This document shows, one piece after another, positions 1 to 6,487 of a DNA stretch of 44,078 bases. A program made the translations under genes and the position numbers. Under the pieces are notes generated by a model, which was not told the DNA's origin, did no database searches, and saw nothing but the letters and a program-made list of their open reading frames with translations. Source of the DNA: Paludibacteraceae bacterium (GTDB taxonomy: Bacteria > Bacteroidota > Bacteroidia > Bacteroidales > Paludibacteraceae); NCBI GenBank assembly GCA_017509715.1, contig JAFWOU010000031.1, positions 1 through 44,078 of the forward strand, written 5' to 3'. The stretch's first letter is position 1; each line of letters starts with the position of its first letter.

Positions 1-27
1 ATAATGAATAATGAATATCTGCATTGC

Positions 28-45
28 GGGCGATGTTAATCGCCC
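28..45. repeat. short perfect hairpin downstream of the HNH gene
   Basis: GGGCGAT and ATCGCCC form a 7-bp stem around a GTTA loop, about 20 bases past the stop of the minus-strand HNH gene. No T-run follows on the minus strand, so it is a weak terminator candidate at best. Confidence 0.4.
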
Positions 46-50
46 ATATA

Positions 51-67
51 TGCGGGACAGAGCCTAC
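51..67. repeat. 17-base dispersed repeat, copy 1
   Basis: TGCGGGACAGAGCCTAC ends on the first base of the HNH gene's stop codon. Identical 17-mers lie at 1971-1987 and 2008-2024, and a 15-base copy at 37783-37797. Function unknown. Confidence 0.75.
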
Positions 68-699
68 TATATCCGTTGATTGTATTGTACATTTAGGGTT
101 TCGATTTCAGCGAGGAAGTCGTTGTTGGGTAACAAGGTGAGGTGGCGCAGGTAGGCATGCGAGAGGCGGTGGAGGTCGTGGACGACGGACTCAATGAGCT
201 TCTGGCGCGCGTCGGCGTTAGCGTGCTCGCGGCCTTTACGGACGAGTAGGAGGTTGTCGGCCGACCAATCGAATTTGTCACGGTTGAGATGGTGGATTTC
301 GTAGCCCTCGGGACGCGGGTAATAACACCAGATTTCGTACATGGCGTGGTGGCAGAGGATGCCGCTTTTGCGTCTATCACTTTTAAAATTTTGTAAAGAA
401 GGATAGGAACTTCCCTTCTTGGATTCAGCCATTGCTCTACCCCAATGGGGTTTGATTTGGGAGAGGCCACGGGCGGAGAAGGAGAAGAATCGCAAGCCGG
501 CGCCGCTTTCGCCGTACAAGCGTGTGTTGCCTGTATCGCTTACAGCGGTAGGGTGTCGTTTGGCGATGGCGGAAGAGCCATCGCAGAATAGGATGTTTAC
601 GAACTCCTCGGGCTGTGCGATAAAACCCAGGATGTTCGTGCCCGGGCTGACAAAAGCCCATGAGCGGATGGGGATAGGATTATAATTAAGCATAAGCAT
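67..699 (-). CDS. HNH endonuclease-like protein
   Basis: A 210-residue protein. The last ~90 residues look like a homing-type HNH nuclease: YEIHHLNRDKFDW supplies the His-His and first Asn, and a later EHANAD supplies the final His. The N-terminal part matches nothing I recognise. The frame stays open upstream to 951, but that part overlaps the separate HTH gene and a promoter, so I start at the MLMLNYNP methionine (ATG at 699). A TACCTTTG -7 box lies about 45 bases upstream. Together with the HTH protein it resembles small phage- or homing-type accessory modules of Bacteroidales. The nuclease assignment rests on the motif only. Confidence 0.65.
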   Translation of the reverse strand: MLMLNYNPIPIRSWAFVSPGTNILGFIAQPEEFVNILFCDGSSAIAKRHPTAVSDTGNTRLYGESGAGLRFFSFSARGLSQIKPHWGRAMAESKKGSSYPSLQNFKSDRRKSGILCHHAMYEIWCYYPRPEGYEIHHLNRDKFDWSADNLLLVRKGREHANADARQKLIESVVHDLHRLSHAYLRHLTLLPNNDFLAEIETLNVQYNQRI

Positions 700-743
700 C
701 GGATCTTTATGAGCGGCGACGTTACCGACTCGGAAATCCGGTG

Positions 744-751
744 CAAAGGTA
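744..751 (-). promoter_or_regulatory. -7 element for the HNH gene
   Basis: TACCTTTG on the minus strand matches the Bacteroidota TANNTTTG box. No clear TTG is found 19-20 bases upstream, and the base before TA is C rather than the usual G, so this is the weakest promoter listed. Confidence 0.5.
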
Positions 752-806
752 GGGATAATATAGCGGGAAAAATTTACATTTTGTAAATGGTAATTGGCGG
801 ATTTTT

Positions 807-1070
807 TTACATTGCTTGGTAGTAGGAATGGTATTTTTCGTACCAAGCGTAGTAGGCTGTCGTAGAGATGCCAAAATCGGAGAGTACATCGTTGAGGGTG
901 TACTTGATGCCAGCGGCCTTGTAGGCTGCAATACGATCCTGGACGAGGCAAAAGGTGATCAGCCGATAATCCACGTTGGGAATATCGGGTACACGTTTAG
1001 AAAGTTGTTTTTTCGTCATGTCGCGCACAACAAGTATGATGGCGCGCTCAAAATGATTGACTGTTGCCAT
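807..1070 (-). CDS. small helix-turn-helix-like protein
   Basis: An 87-residue basic protein. The C-terminal half (TLNDVLSDFGISTTAYYAWYEKY) reads as a helix-turn-helix like those of transposase or repressor N-termini, with a conserved-looking aromatic end. No nuclease or recombinase domain is present. It has its own promoter about 115 bases upstream and a 14-bp perfect palindrome (1102-1115) in the leader that could be its operator. The downstream HNH gene is on the same strand with an internal promoter. I do not recognise the family; DNA binding is inferred from the helix pattern. Confidence 0.6.
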   Translation of the reverse strand: MATVNHFERAIILVVRDMTKKQLSKRVPDIPNVDYRLITFCLVQDRIAAYKAAGIKYTLNDVLSDFGISTTAYYAWYEKYHSYYQAM

Positions 1071-1101
1071 AATGTAACAAAGATTTAGTTGTTAGACATT
1101 A

Positions 1102-1115
1102 TGACACCGGTGTCA
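1102..1115. promoter_or_regulatory. 14-bp perfect palindrome in the leader of the HTH gene
   Basis: TGACACCGGTGTCA is fully symmetric and lies between the promoter and the start codon of the HTH gene. The position suits an autoregulatory operator; this is inference. Confidence 0.4.
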
Positions 1116-1185
1116 GCTGCTCCGAGTGTATTACGAGCGCTCATTCTCGGTACACAGCCTTGATAATGTTTTTCAAAATCGGGTG

Positions 1186-1216
1186 CAAAGGTACAACATT
1201 TTTTTCAAATGGCAAA
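1186..1216 (-). promoter_or_regulatory. promoter for the HTH gene
   Basis: TACCTTTG (1186-1193) with TTTG (1213-1216) exactly 19 bases upstream on the minus strand. An A/T tract lies in the spacer and G precedes TA. Confidence 0.75.
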
Positions 1217-1373
1217 AGACACTAAAAATTGGAAATGAATCAGTTTATTAAACTGTTTCATTTTGAACTCTTTTTGCGGTTTTTGCGAGCGACAAAGGAA
1301 GAGAAAAGGTCGATAAAAGAGAAGGAAATGAATAAGAAAAACCCTTCTCGGAAATCATGGGAATGGATATATA
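1217..1373. other. gene-free stretch with an imperfect inverted repeat
   Basis: I see no gene here. At 1233-1263 an inverted repeat (AAATGAATCAGTTTA and TAAACTGTTTCATTT, one mismatch in 15) lies just upstream of the HTH promoter and could be an operator or cruciform. The rest is A-rich and unremarkable. Confidence 0.5.
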
Positions 1374-1398
1374 AGAAAAAAGCACCCATAGGGTGCTT
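1374..1398 (-). terminator. Rho-independent terminator of the small membrane protein gene
   Basis: A perfect 8-bp stem AAGCACCC / GGGTGCTT with a three-base loop is followed on the minus strand by TTTTTTCTT. It lies about 22 bases past the stop at 1421. Confidence 0.85.
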
Positions 1399-1420
1399 AA
1401 TGTAAAAATGAGAGACGGAA

Positions 1421-1710
1421 CTATTTTGTCAATGCCTGATACATCTCAAACAATTTTGCGACGCAGTCGGATTCTGTCGTTTCTCCAGGGACAAAGCCAT
1501 ACGCACGCATGACGGCACGGCTATCGGGCTTGGCCATAAGCACGGCGCCGGAGAGCAACGCGCCCACCAAGACCACTATAAACAAAAACGACGGTACCCA
1601 CCGAAAGTGAGCACCGCCGTTAAGCGTTGCGAATAGGGATATTTTATGATTTACCCGCCCTTCGCCACTGGGGGGGTCAGGGAGTTACGTACGGAATTGT
1701 CTGTATTCAT
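1421..1710 (-). pseudogene. small single-pass membrane protein, frame broken at a C7 run
   Basis: ATG at 1710 lies about 26 bases below a strong promoter and starts a 19-codon frame that ends soon after a run of seven C (1671-1677). In the frame reached by adding one C, or by a -1 ribosomal shift at the run, the reading continues to the stop at 1421, giving about 96 residues: a short polar N-terminus, one clear membrane helix (PSFLFIVVLVGALLSGAVLM) and a C-terminal domain ending FEMYQALTK. The second frame has no ATG before the helix; a TTG inside it is the only other possible start. Promoter and terminator are both intact, which argues for a live gene. Phase variation, programmed frameshift, recent mutation or a sequencing error are all possible. 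Family not recognised. Confidence 0.6.
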
Positions 1711-1735
1711 GGATCGTATATGCATATTTTGGGTG

Positions 1736-1766
1736 CAAAGGTACGAAAAAAAATCGACACTCGCAA
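1736..1766 (-). promoter_or_regulatory. promoter of the small membrane protein gene, fused to a terminator-like hairpin
   Basis: TACCTTTG (1736-1743) and TTGC (1763-1766) are 19 bases apart. The spacer's T8 run and GAGTGTCGA are nearly identical to the GH3 promoter at 20874-20904. Confidence 0.8.
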
Positions 1767-1786
1767 GAGGGAGGGCGATTTTTTTT
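1746..1786 (-). terminator. terminator-like hairpin overlapping the promoter at 1736
   Basis: AAAATCG / CGATTTT arms flank a 19-base loop, and the T-run after the 3' arm is also the promoter spacer. It would terminate transcripts coming from the ORF6N side. The stem is short, so this is weaker than its counterpart at 20883. Confidence 0.45.
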
Positions 1787-1789
1787 AGG

Positions 1790-1811
1790 TCGTTGGTCGT
1801 TAGTCGTTAGA
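1790..1811. repeat. heptamer tract of the TCGTTRG type
   Basis: Words TCGTTGG, TCGTTAG, TCGTTAG in tandem; the same words occur at 13548, 14398, 37797 and inside the methyltransferase gene at 7410. Confidence 0.75.
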
Positions 1812-1970
1812 TGCCGCGCGGCGCACACACCCCCTATCGTTCGAGAGACACCGGCTTGGCCGGTCGGCACCGCAGGTAGGGACCCGCCGGAGGCAATGTG
1901 CAGAGAAGGGAACATACTAAATCCGCCATGCATAGGCGGATACATAAATAAATATCATATCGGTCAAGCT

Positions 1971-1987
1971 TGCGGGACAGAGCCTAC
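1971..1987. repeat. 17-base dispersed repeat, copy 2
   Basis: Exact copy of TGCGGGACAGAGCCTAC, 20 bases before copy 3. Confidence 0.75.
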
Positions 1988-2007
1988 ATTTTTTAATCGG
2001 TCATATA

Positions 2008-2024
2008 TGCGGGACAGAGCCTAC
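2008..2024. repeat. 17-base dispersed repeat, copy 3
   Basis: Exact copy. Preceded by CATATA, as copy 1 is. Confidence 0.75.
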
Positions 2025-2065
2025 ATTTATCCGGTTTTACGTCACGGATGGGACGAGATTTCTAT

Positions 2066-2108
2066 GGTCGCAATTTGCGACCTTGAAATTTGAGATCACA
2101 AATTGTGA
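2066..2108. repeat. pair of palindromes just outside the ORF6N gene
   Basis: GGTCGCAATTTGCGACC (2066-2082) and TCACAAATTGTGA (2096-2108) are perfect palindromes. Read in frame they encode SQFATLK- and ITNCDVK-like peptides resembling those in the middle of ORF6N proteins, and the second has the same TCACA-N3-TGTGA core as three sites inside the ORF6N gene (2794, 2830, 2869). Confidence 0.65.
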
Positions 2109-2110
2109 TG

Positions 2111-3007
2111 TCAAATCTTACTCAGCAATTCATCGGTGGTCCAAGACTCCATTTTGGTAAAGCCGAACCACTTTTTACCAAGGTCTTTGATGGATGCACC
2201 TATCAGATAGACGGTATCGTCAATGCATAAGAATCGGTCGTGCGCACGGTCGAACTGCTCAACCTCTATCGGTGCGTATTGCGCGTTGTGCTTGTCGAAG
2301 TCAAGTGACAATTGGCGCGATATATTTTTTGTATAGACCTTTGCGGTTACGCCATTATTACGTTTGTCTAACATTGCCAAGACCGTTTCGTCGATATAAT
2401 TATCAATCAACACGATACGTCTTTTTGCTTCGCGAATACGTTCTGTGACGAATTTGTAGGCATCAAAAATCTGACCATCAAAGAGGATCCCCTCTGTCGG
2501 CTTTGCGCTACCTTCATCTAAACGTCTAAAGACCTCTTCGAACTTCTTATCGTTCTCTGCGAGATGCACGTTGAGAGCCAGTTGATTGCGTTCAATAATT
2601 TCGAGGCGTTGGAATGCCTGCGCATTCGACGCGATGAAATGGCGCATGGAGTTGAACGCACGCATGATTTGGATGTTAATATTTATGGCCTGTTGAGAAC
2701 GAAGAACACCGCTCAGCATTGCTACACCATTCTCGGTAAAGGCATATGGGAGAAATTTCAAATGCTTACCACGCATATCCACTTTTTCTAAGGTCACAAT
2801 TTGTGATCTTAAAAATTCATCATGTGTCGTCACACTTTGTGATGACATATTTGTCCCCATTTCTAAGATCACATTTTGTGATTTTAAAAATTCCACATCC
2901 TCCTTCGTAAGTCTAAACATGAAGTCTTCGGGGAAACGCTTTTTTTTCGATATATGCAAGAAAAAAAGCACATGGGCGCGATTTTTCCGCCCGGCGCACG
3001 CAAACAC
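2111..3007 (-). pseudogene. ORF6N-domain protein, 5'-truncated
   Basis: Residues from RFPEDFMFRLTKEDVEF to YAFTENGVAMLSGVLRS and IQIMRAFNSMR match the second half of the ORF6N DNA-binding domain; the C-terminal part (DAYKFVTERIREAKRRI, HDRFLCIDDTVYLIGAS) matches the PLD-like tail common in the Bacteroidales family. The domain's first ~60 residues, normally ahead of RFPEDF, are missing. In their place, reading upstream, lies a promoter-like TTGC and 19-base spacer (2937-2959) that joins the coding sequence exactly where a -7 box should be. The upstream residues MFACAGRKNRAHVLFF look untranslated. If anything is still made it would start at ATG 2920 (MFRLTKEDV). Three TCACA-N3-TGTGA palindromes lie inside the coding part. 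The protein is related to phage KilA-N/Bro-N regulators. Confidence 0.75.
2794..2881. repeat. three TCACA-N3-TGTGA palindromes inside the ORF6N gene
   Basis: Sites at 2794-2806, 2830-2842 and 2869-2881 share the core and encode repeated S-Q-x-V peptides (KSQNVIL, SSQSVTT, RSQIVTL). A fourth lies just after the stop (2096). Confidence 0.8.
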
Positions 3008-3054
3008 TATATAAATGCCGGGCTAATAAACAAAGGACACCGAGTTTATTTGTA

Positions 3055-3112
3055 GTAACTTCGGCACGCCCCTTCCCTAAATAAATTTAGGGCGGGTTCC
3101 CTCCGAAGTTAC
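3055..3112. repeat. 58-base nested inverted repeat
   Basis: Outer arms GTAACTTCGG / CCGAAGTTAC enclose inner arms CCCTAAAT / ATTTAGGG (loop AA). The middle parts (CGCCC against GGGCGGG) can pair partly. No T-run follows on either strand and no gene overlaps. It could be a small palindromic element or a structured RNA. Confidence 0.6.
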
Positions 3113-3228
3113 GTTCTTATCTCGCATAAATATGCTCGAACGATTATTACGCACTATTGTGCAAACTCCAATCTTTAGCCGTAAAAACACAAATTATGCC
3201 AGCATTTTTGATTTTTTACGCCTAAATC

Positions 3229-3259
3229 TTGCAAATTTGAATAATTTGTAGTAATTTTG
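3229..3259 (+). promoter_or_regulatory. promoter of the cytidylate-kinase-like gene
   Basis: TTGC (3229-3232), 19-base A/T-rich spacer ending in G, TAATTTTG (3252-3259). The ATG follows 41 bases later. Confidence 0.8.
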
Positions 3260-3299
3260 CAGCCAAAATAAAAAAGCAATATAATACAAATATAATACA

Positions 3300-3869
3300 A
3301 TGGAAAAACGATTTATTGTCACTATTGGTCGTGAATTCGGAACAGGCGGACGAAAAATTGCCTCCGAACTGGCTGAGATGTTAGGTGTCAAACTGTATGA
3401 CCGCCAAGTGCTGGAACCCATCCGCGAAGGACGACAACTAACCCAGGAAGAAGTGGATCAAATCAAGTCGGTCAAACCCAGCTGGTGGTACGAGAACGTA
3501 TCGCAAGACCTGTACAACGAGGAGGAACAACTGGTGCGCGAACTCGCCGAGAAAGAGTCATGCGTACTGCTGGGACGGACAGGCTTTCATATCTTTCGAG
3601 ACGACGAACGCGCCTTCAAGGTCTTCCTGATCGCCGACAAGACCTTCCGTCGTGACAAAGTAGCCCGCCGGCTGAACATCAACGAAGGCAGTGCCGATGC
3701 CCTGCTGGACAAAGTAGATGAGGCACGCGAGAACTTCACCAAGACCTTTAGCGGAAAGACACGCTACGACGCCAGAAACTATGACCTGGTGCTCAATGTG
3801 ACAGGATTGGAACCGACTGAGATAGCACGGTTCATTGCCGGATGCGTGACCCGTAAACTCGGCCTATAA
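3300..3869 (+). CDS. cytidylate-kinase-like protein
   Basis: A 189-residue P-loop protein of the Cytidylate_kin2 family. The nucleotide-binding motif is [12 protein letters not shown] (residues 10-21), a variant of the GxxGxGK loop, followed by LYDRQVL; a central [14 protein letters not shown] resembles the CMP-kinase core. This family is common in anaerobes, often beside transporters, and its substrate is not firmly known; it is distinct from housekeeping Cmk. It has its own promoter, and the glycosyltransferase follows 34 bases later, so the two may be cotranscribed. Start and length agree with the family. Confidence 0.85.
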   Translation: MEKRFIVTIGREFGTGGRKIASELAEMLGVKLYDRQVLEPIREGRQLTQEEVDQIKSVKPSWWYENVSQDLYNEEEQLVRELAEKESCVLLGRTGFHIFRDDERAFKVFLIADKTFRRDKVARRLNINEGSADALLDKVDEARENFTKTFSGKTRYDARNYDLVLNVTGLEPTEIARFIAGCVTRKLGL

Positions 3870-3903
3870 AACAAACATCATTCAAAAAGCAGATACAACA
3901 AAA

Positions 3904-5310
3904 ATGATTACCAGCTTTACCCTGCCGGGACGCGTATGCAGCACCGGAGACATACGCCGCATAGCGGCTGAGAGCAAGACAGCGTACACCATGATTCAAC
4001 TGAAAGAGGAGATAGAATGGGTCTATCTGGCGAAAGAACGCATGGTGCAAGTGATGGAAATGACGGGAGCGACGATGGTGTATTCTGATAGATTTCAGAA
4101 AATAGTCGAAAGTCGAAAGGTGCCTACGGGCACTCCGATAAATGTCGAAAGCATTACCGAAGCACCTGTGATTGACTATCAGCAGGGTGCACTGCGCGAC
4201 GACTTCGACTTCGGCGCATGCATGCTCTGGCGCACCGACCGACTGCGTGAACTGGTGGGCGAGATGCATACCGACTATCAGTATGCCGGCCTATATGACC
4301 TGCGCCTGCGCGCCACGGAGAACCTGGCCGCCGAAGCCGACCTGATCCATATTCCGGAGTACCTATACTACGAAGTAGAGACCGACCAACGCAAGTCGGG
4401 CGAGAAACTATTTGACTACGTAGATCCGAGAAACCGCCAGGTGCAGATAGAGATGGAGCAATGCGTGACGGCTCACCTGCGCCGCATTGGTGCATACCTG
4501 GAGCCGGGACAGTATAAAGAGCTTCCCGTAACCGATAACCCGTACCCGGTAACCGCTTCGGTCATCATCCCCTGCAAGAACCGCGCACGCACCATAGCCG
4601 ACGCTATCCACTCGGCCCTGAATCAGAAAGTACGCGAGGGCTACTCCTTCAACGTGATCGTAGTGGATGATAACTCGACGGACGGAACGGCGGAAATTAT
4701 TGAGGGGTTACGGGTTACGGGTAACGGGTTACCGGAACTCGTATATATTGCGCAGGACAAGACCTGGCATGCGATAGGCGGCAACTGGAACGTAGCGATA
4801 CACGACCCGCGATGCGGAAAGTACGCTATCCAGCTGGATTCGGACGATACATACTATGACGAGACGACGGTGCAACGCTTCATAGACGCGTTCGAAAATG
4901 TACAAAGTGACAATGTACAAGGTACAAAGTACGGCATGGTGATCGGTACGTACCAACTGACGAACATGGCGGGCGAGACGCTGCCGCCGGGCGTGATAGA
5001 CCACCGCGAGTGGACCGACGACAACGGACGCAACAATGCCCTGCGCATCAACGGACTCGGTGCGCCGCGCGGCTTCTACGTTCCCCTACTCCGCCAGATC
5101 AACTACCCCACCACCAAGTACGGCGAAGACTATGCCGTAGGTCTGCGTATCTCGCGTGACTACAAGATCGGGCGAATATACGACGTGGTATATAACTGCC
5201 GCCGATGGGAAGACAACTCCGACGCCAACTGCGACATTGTCAGCATGAACCGCAATAACTGGTACAAAGATAGGCTCAGGACGTGGGAGCTGATCGCTCG
5301 AATGGGTTGA
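3904..5310 (+). CDS. family 2 glycosyltransferase with in-frame repeat inserts
   Basis: A 468-residue protein whose C-terminal ~250 residues form a GT-A fold: [13 protein letters not shown] (about residue 220), [10 protein letters not shown], and LDSDD as the metal-binding DxD. The first ~200 residues ([24 protein letters not shown]) look like a second, partial GT-A-like module. No membrane helices, so it probably acts in the cytoplasm on an unknown acceptor. At least four stretches read as repeats inserted in frame: [16 protein letters not shown] (residues 67-83), [19 protein letters not shown], and [11 protein letters not shown]. The stop codon lies at the start of the TTGATTAG tract before the next gene. 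Function beyond the GT2 fold is unknown. Confidence 0.85.
   Translation: MITSFTLPGRVCSTGDIRRIAAESKTAYTMIQLKEEIEWVYLAKERMVQVMEMTGATMVYSDRFQKIVESRKVPTGTPINVESITEAPVIDYQQGALRDDFDFGACMLWRTDRLRELVGEMHTDYQYAGLYDLRLRATENLAAEADLIHIPEYLYYEVETDQRKSGEKLFDYVDPRNRQVQIEMEQCVTAHLRRIGAYLEPGQYKELPVTDNPYPVTASVIIPCKNRARTIADAIHSALNQKVREGYSFNVIVVDDNSTDGTAEIIEGLRVTGNGLPELVYIAQDKTWHAIGGNWNVAIHDPRCGKYAIQLDSDDTYYDETTVQRFIDAFENVQSDNVQGTKYGMVIGTYQLTNMAGETLPPGVIDHREWTDDNGRNNALRINGLGAPRGFYVPLLRQINYPTTKYGEDYAVGLRISRDYKIGRIYDVVYNCRRWEDNSDANCDIVSMNRNNWYKDRLRTWELIARMG
4103..4152 (+). repeat. 50-base UNCG-hairpin element, copy 1 (in GT2)
   Basis: 48 of 50 bases match 6661-6710. It starts with TCGAAAG words, then GTGCC-TACG-GGCAC, and ends GTCGAAAGC. 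In frame it encodes [16 protein letters not shown]. Confidence 0.9.
4525..4556 (+). repeat. in-frame tract of GTAACCG / GTACCCG words (GT2)
   Basis: Tandem words GTAACCG, ATAACCC, GTACCCG, GTAACCG encode [10 protein letters not shown] directly before the GT-A core. It is the reverse complement of the word type at 4704-4735. Confidence 0.7.
4704..4735 (+). repeat. in-frame GTTACGG heptamer tract (GT2)
   Basis: GTTACGG, GTTACGG, GTAACGG, GTTACCG in perfect 7-base register; encodes [10 protein letters not shown]. Confidence 0.8.
4895..4932 (+). repeat. in-frame AATGTAC/AAAGTGAC tract (GT2)
   Basis: Same words as the large array in the methyltransferase gene; encodes [11 protein letters not shown]. 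Confidence 0.85.
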
Positions 5311-5341
5311 TTAGTTGATTAGTTGATGGGTTGATTAGTTT
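5304..5341. repeat. TTGATTAG tract between GT2 and SpoIID genes
   Basis: 8-base words TTGATTAG, TTGATTAG, TTGATGGG, TTGATTAG. The tract holds the GT2 stop codon and runs to the ATG of the next gene, so the whole spacer is repeat. Confidence 0.85.
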
Positions 5342-6487
5342 ATGAAGATTCGGGTGGGGATATTGACGGCGCCGAAGATAGAGTTTGAGCGGCGAGAGGA
5401 CACGTTCGTGCTGAAGAACGTGCGCATCGGTATCGGTTTTCATTGGGACCGGCGAGAAGATCAGGAGTTTCAAGGGACGCTGGAAATAAAGCCTACCCCT
5501 AACCCCTCCCTAAAAGGAGGGGCACCATGGCAGGTAGCCATCAATACCATCGACCTGGAGGATTATCTATGCTCCGTCATCTCATCGGAGATGAATGCCA
5601 ACAGCCCCATGGAACTGCTGAAAGCCCATGCGGTGATCAGCCGCTCGTGGGCGTTAAGGGCTATCAGCCAAAGGCCACATGAACAAATCGTAAATGGTCA
5701 AATCGTAAATGATTTTGATGTATGCGCGGATGACCATTGCCAACGCTACGAGGGACTGCGCAGGATGAACGAGCGGGCAGTGATAGCAGTTCGGGAGACA
5801 CAAGGACAAGTCTTGATAAGTGACAAAGTGACTAAGGACCAAGTGACTAAGGACCAAGTACGAAGTGGCGAATGGGAGATTTGCGACTGCAGGTACCATA
5901 AGTGCTGCGGAGGCCGAACCGAAATATGGCGGACGTGCTGGGAAGATATAGACGTGCCGTATATCCAATCGGTACAATGCGACTGGTGCGACCCACAAAG
6001 AAAATCCCTCGTACATCGTACATCTGTCCTTCGTACATCCCTTAACGATTATGATCAGGAGACCCGAGATTTTCACGACTGGCAGGTGAGATATACGCAG
6101 GAGGAACTGAGCGAGATCATCCGCACAAAATCGGGCATCGACTTCGGCGAGATCCTGGACCTCGTGCCACTCAAACGCGGTGCCTCCGGACGCATCTACG
6201 AACTAAAGATCGTGGGCACAAAGCATACCGAGACGATCGGCAAAGAACTGAAGATACGACTTTGGCTGTCGAATACGTGTCTCTATAGTTCTTGGTTTGA
6301 AATTAGCCGTCAGCTGTCAGCCGTCAGCCATCAGCCGTCAGCCTTTACGCTCACCGGTCACGGATGGGGACACGGAGCCGGACTCTGCCAGATAGGGGCC
6401 GCCGTGATGGCGTCGGAAGGCTTTTCATACGATCAAATTTTAGCGCATTACTATGTCGGTACAAGACTTAGCACTACAACGCGATAA
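5342..6487 (+). CDS. SpoIID/LytB-domain protein with in-frame repeat inserts
   Basis: The family core is clear: EDYLCSVISSEMNANSP and LKAHAVISRSWAL in the first third, and HGWGHGAGLCQIGA near the C-terminus, the typical SpoIID end. SpoIID proteins are peptidoglycan lytic transglycosylases in spore formers; LytB-type homologues in Bacteroidota have unknown roles. No signal peptide is visible. Repeat-derived inserts are PTPNPSLKGG (about residue 51), QIVNGQIVND, KVTKDQVTKDQV, HRTSVLRTS and RQLSAVSHQPSAF; all keep the frame and fall between conserved blocks. The gene overlaps the methyltransferase by 35 bases, implying cotranslation. Whether the enzyme still works with so many inserts is unknown. 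Confidence 0.85.
   Translation: MKIRVGILTAPKIEFERREDTFVLKNVRIGIGFHWDRREDQEFQGTLEIKPTPNPSLKGGAPWQVAINTIDLEDYLCSVISSEMNANSPMELLKAHAVISRSWALRAISQRPHEQIVNGQIVNDFDVCADDHCQRYEGLRRMNERAVIAVRETQGQVLISDKVTKDQVTKDQVRSGEWEICDCRYHKCCGGRTEIWRTCWEDIDVPYIQSVQCDWCDPQRKSLVHRTSVLRTSLNDYDQETRDFHDWQVRYTQEELSEIIRTKSGIDFGEILDLVPLKRGASGRIYELKIVGTKHTETIGKELKIRLWLSNTCLYSSWFEISRQLSAVSHQPSAFTLTGHGWGHGAGLCQIGAAVMASEGFSYDQILAHYYVGTRLSTTTR
5493..5522 (+). repeat. in-frame CCCCTCCC-TAAAA-GGAGGGG element
   Basis: A CCCCTCCC / GGAGGGG hairpin encodes TPNPSLKGG. PNPSxxGG peptides from such GC-rich repeats are widespread in Bacteroidota genomes. Confidence 0.75.
5684..5710 (+). repeat. in-frame TCGTAAAT tract (SpoIID)
   Basis: Two ATCGTAAATG units separated by GTCAA encode QIVNGQIVND. 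Same word as in the EamA gene (16967). Confidence 0.7.
5819..5868 (+). repeat. in-frame GACTAAG/GACCAAGT tract (SpoIID)
   Basis: Words GACAAAGT, GACTAAG, GACCAAGT, GACTAAG, GACCAAGT; encodes KVTKDQVTKDQVRS. Confidence 0.8.
6009..6041 (+). repeat. in-frame CGTACAT tract (SpoIID)
   Basis: CGTACAT, CGTACAT, CTGTCCTT, CGTACAT; encodes LVHRTSVLRTS. Confidence 0.75.
6305..6343 (+). repeat. in-frame TCAGCCG heptamer tract (SpoIID)
   Basis: TCAGCTG, TCAGCCG, TCAGCCA, TCAGCCG in exact 7-base register; encodes SRQLSAVSHQPSA immediately before the HGWGHG motif region. Confidence 0.85.

Larger units (their letters stand above)
1711..2110. other. 400-base gene-free stretch with repeats and hairpins
   Basis: No credible gene. 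It contains, in order: the promoter/terminator at 1736-1786, a heptamer tract (about 1790-1811), a GC-rich segment around 1850-1895 with ACCGGC / GCCGGT and further short inverted repeats, a perfect 7-bp hairpin ATCCGCC / GGCGGAT at 1921-1941, two copies of the 17-base repeat, and two palindromes (2066-2082 and 2096-2108). Short open frames here are repeat-derived. Confidence 0.6.

Noticed and set aside
419..685. 88-codon plus-strand frame opposite the HNH gene
   Set aside because: Antisense to a supported frame, no promoter or family.
1685..1945. 86-codon minus-strand open frame
   Set aside because: Made of hairpins, heptamer words and a promoter; no coding signal.
2096..2881. TGTGA-N3-TCACA-like palindromes as CRP sites
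   Set aside because: CRP half-sites are six bases apart (TGTGA-N6-TCACA) and reversed in order; here the order is TCACA-N3-TGTGA.
5304..5341. TTGATTAG tract as a riboswitch or attenuator
   Set aside because: No stable fold, and equivalent spacers hold unrelated words; better explained as a repeat.
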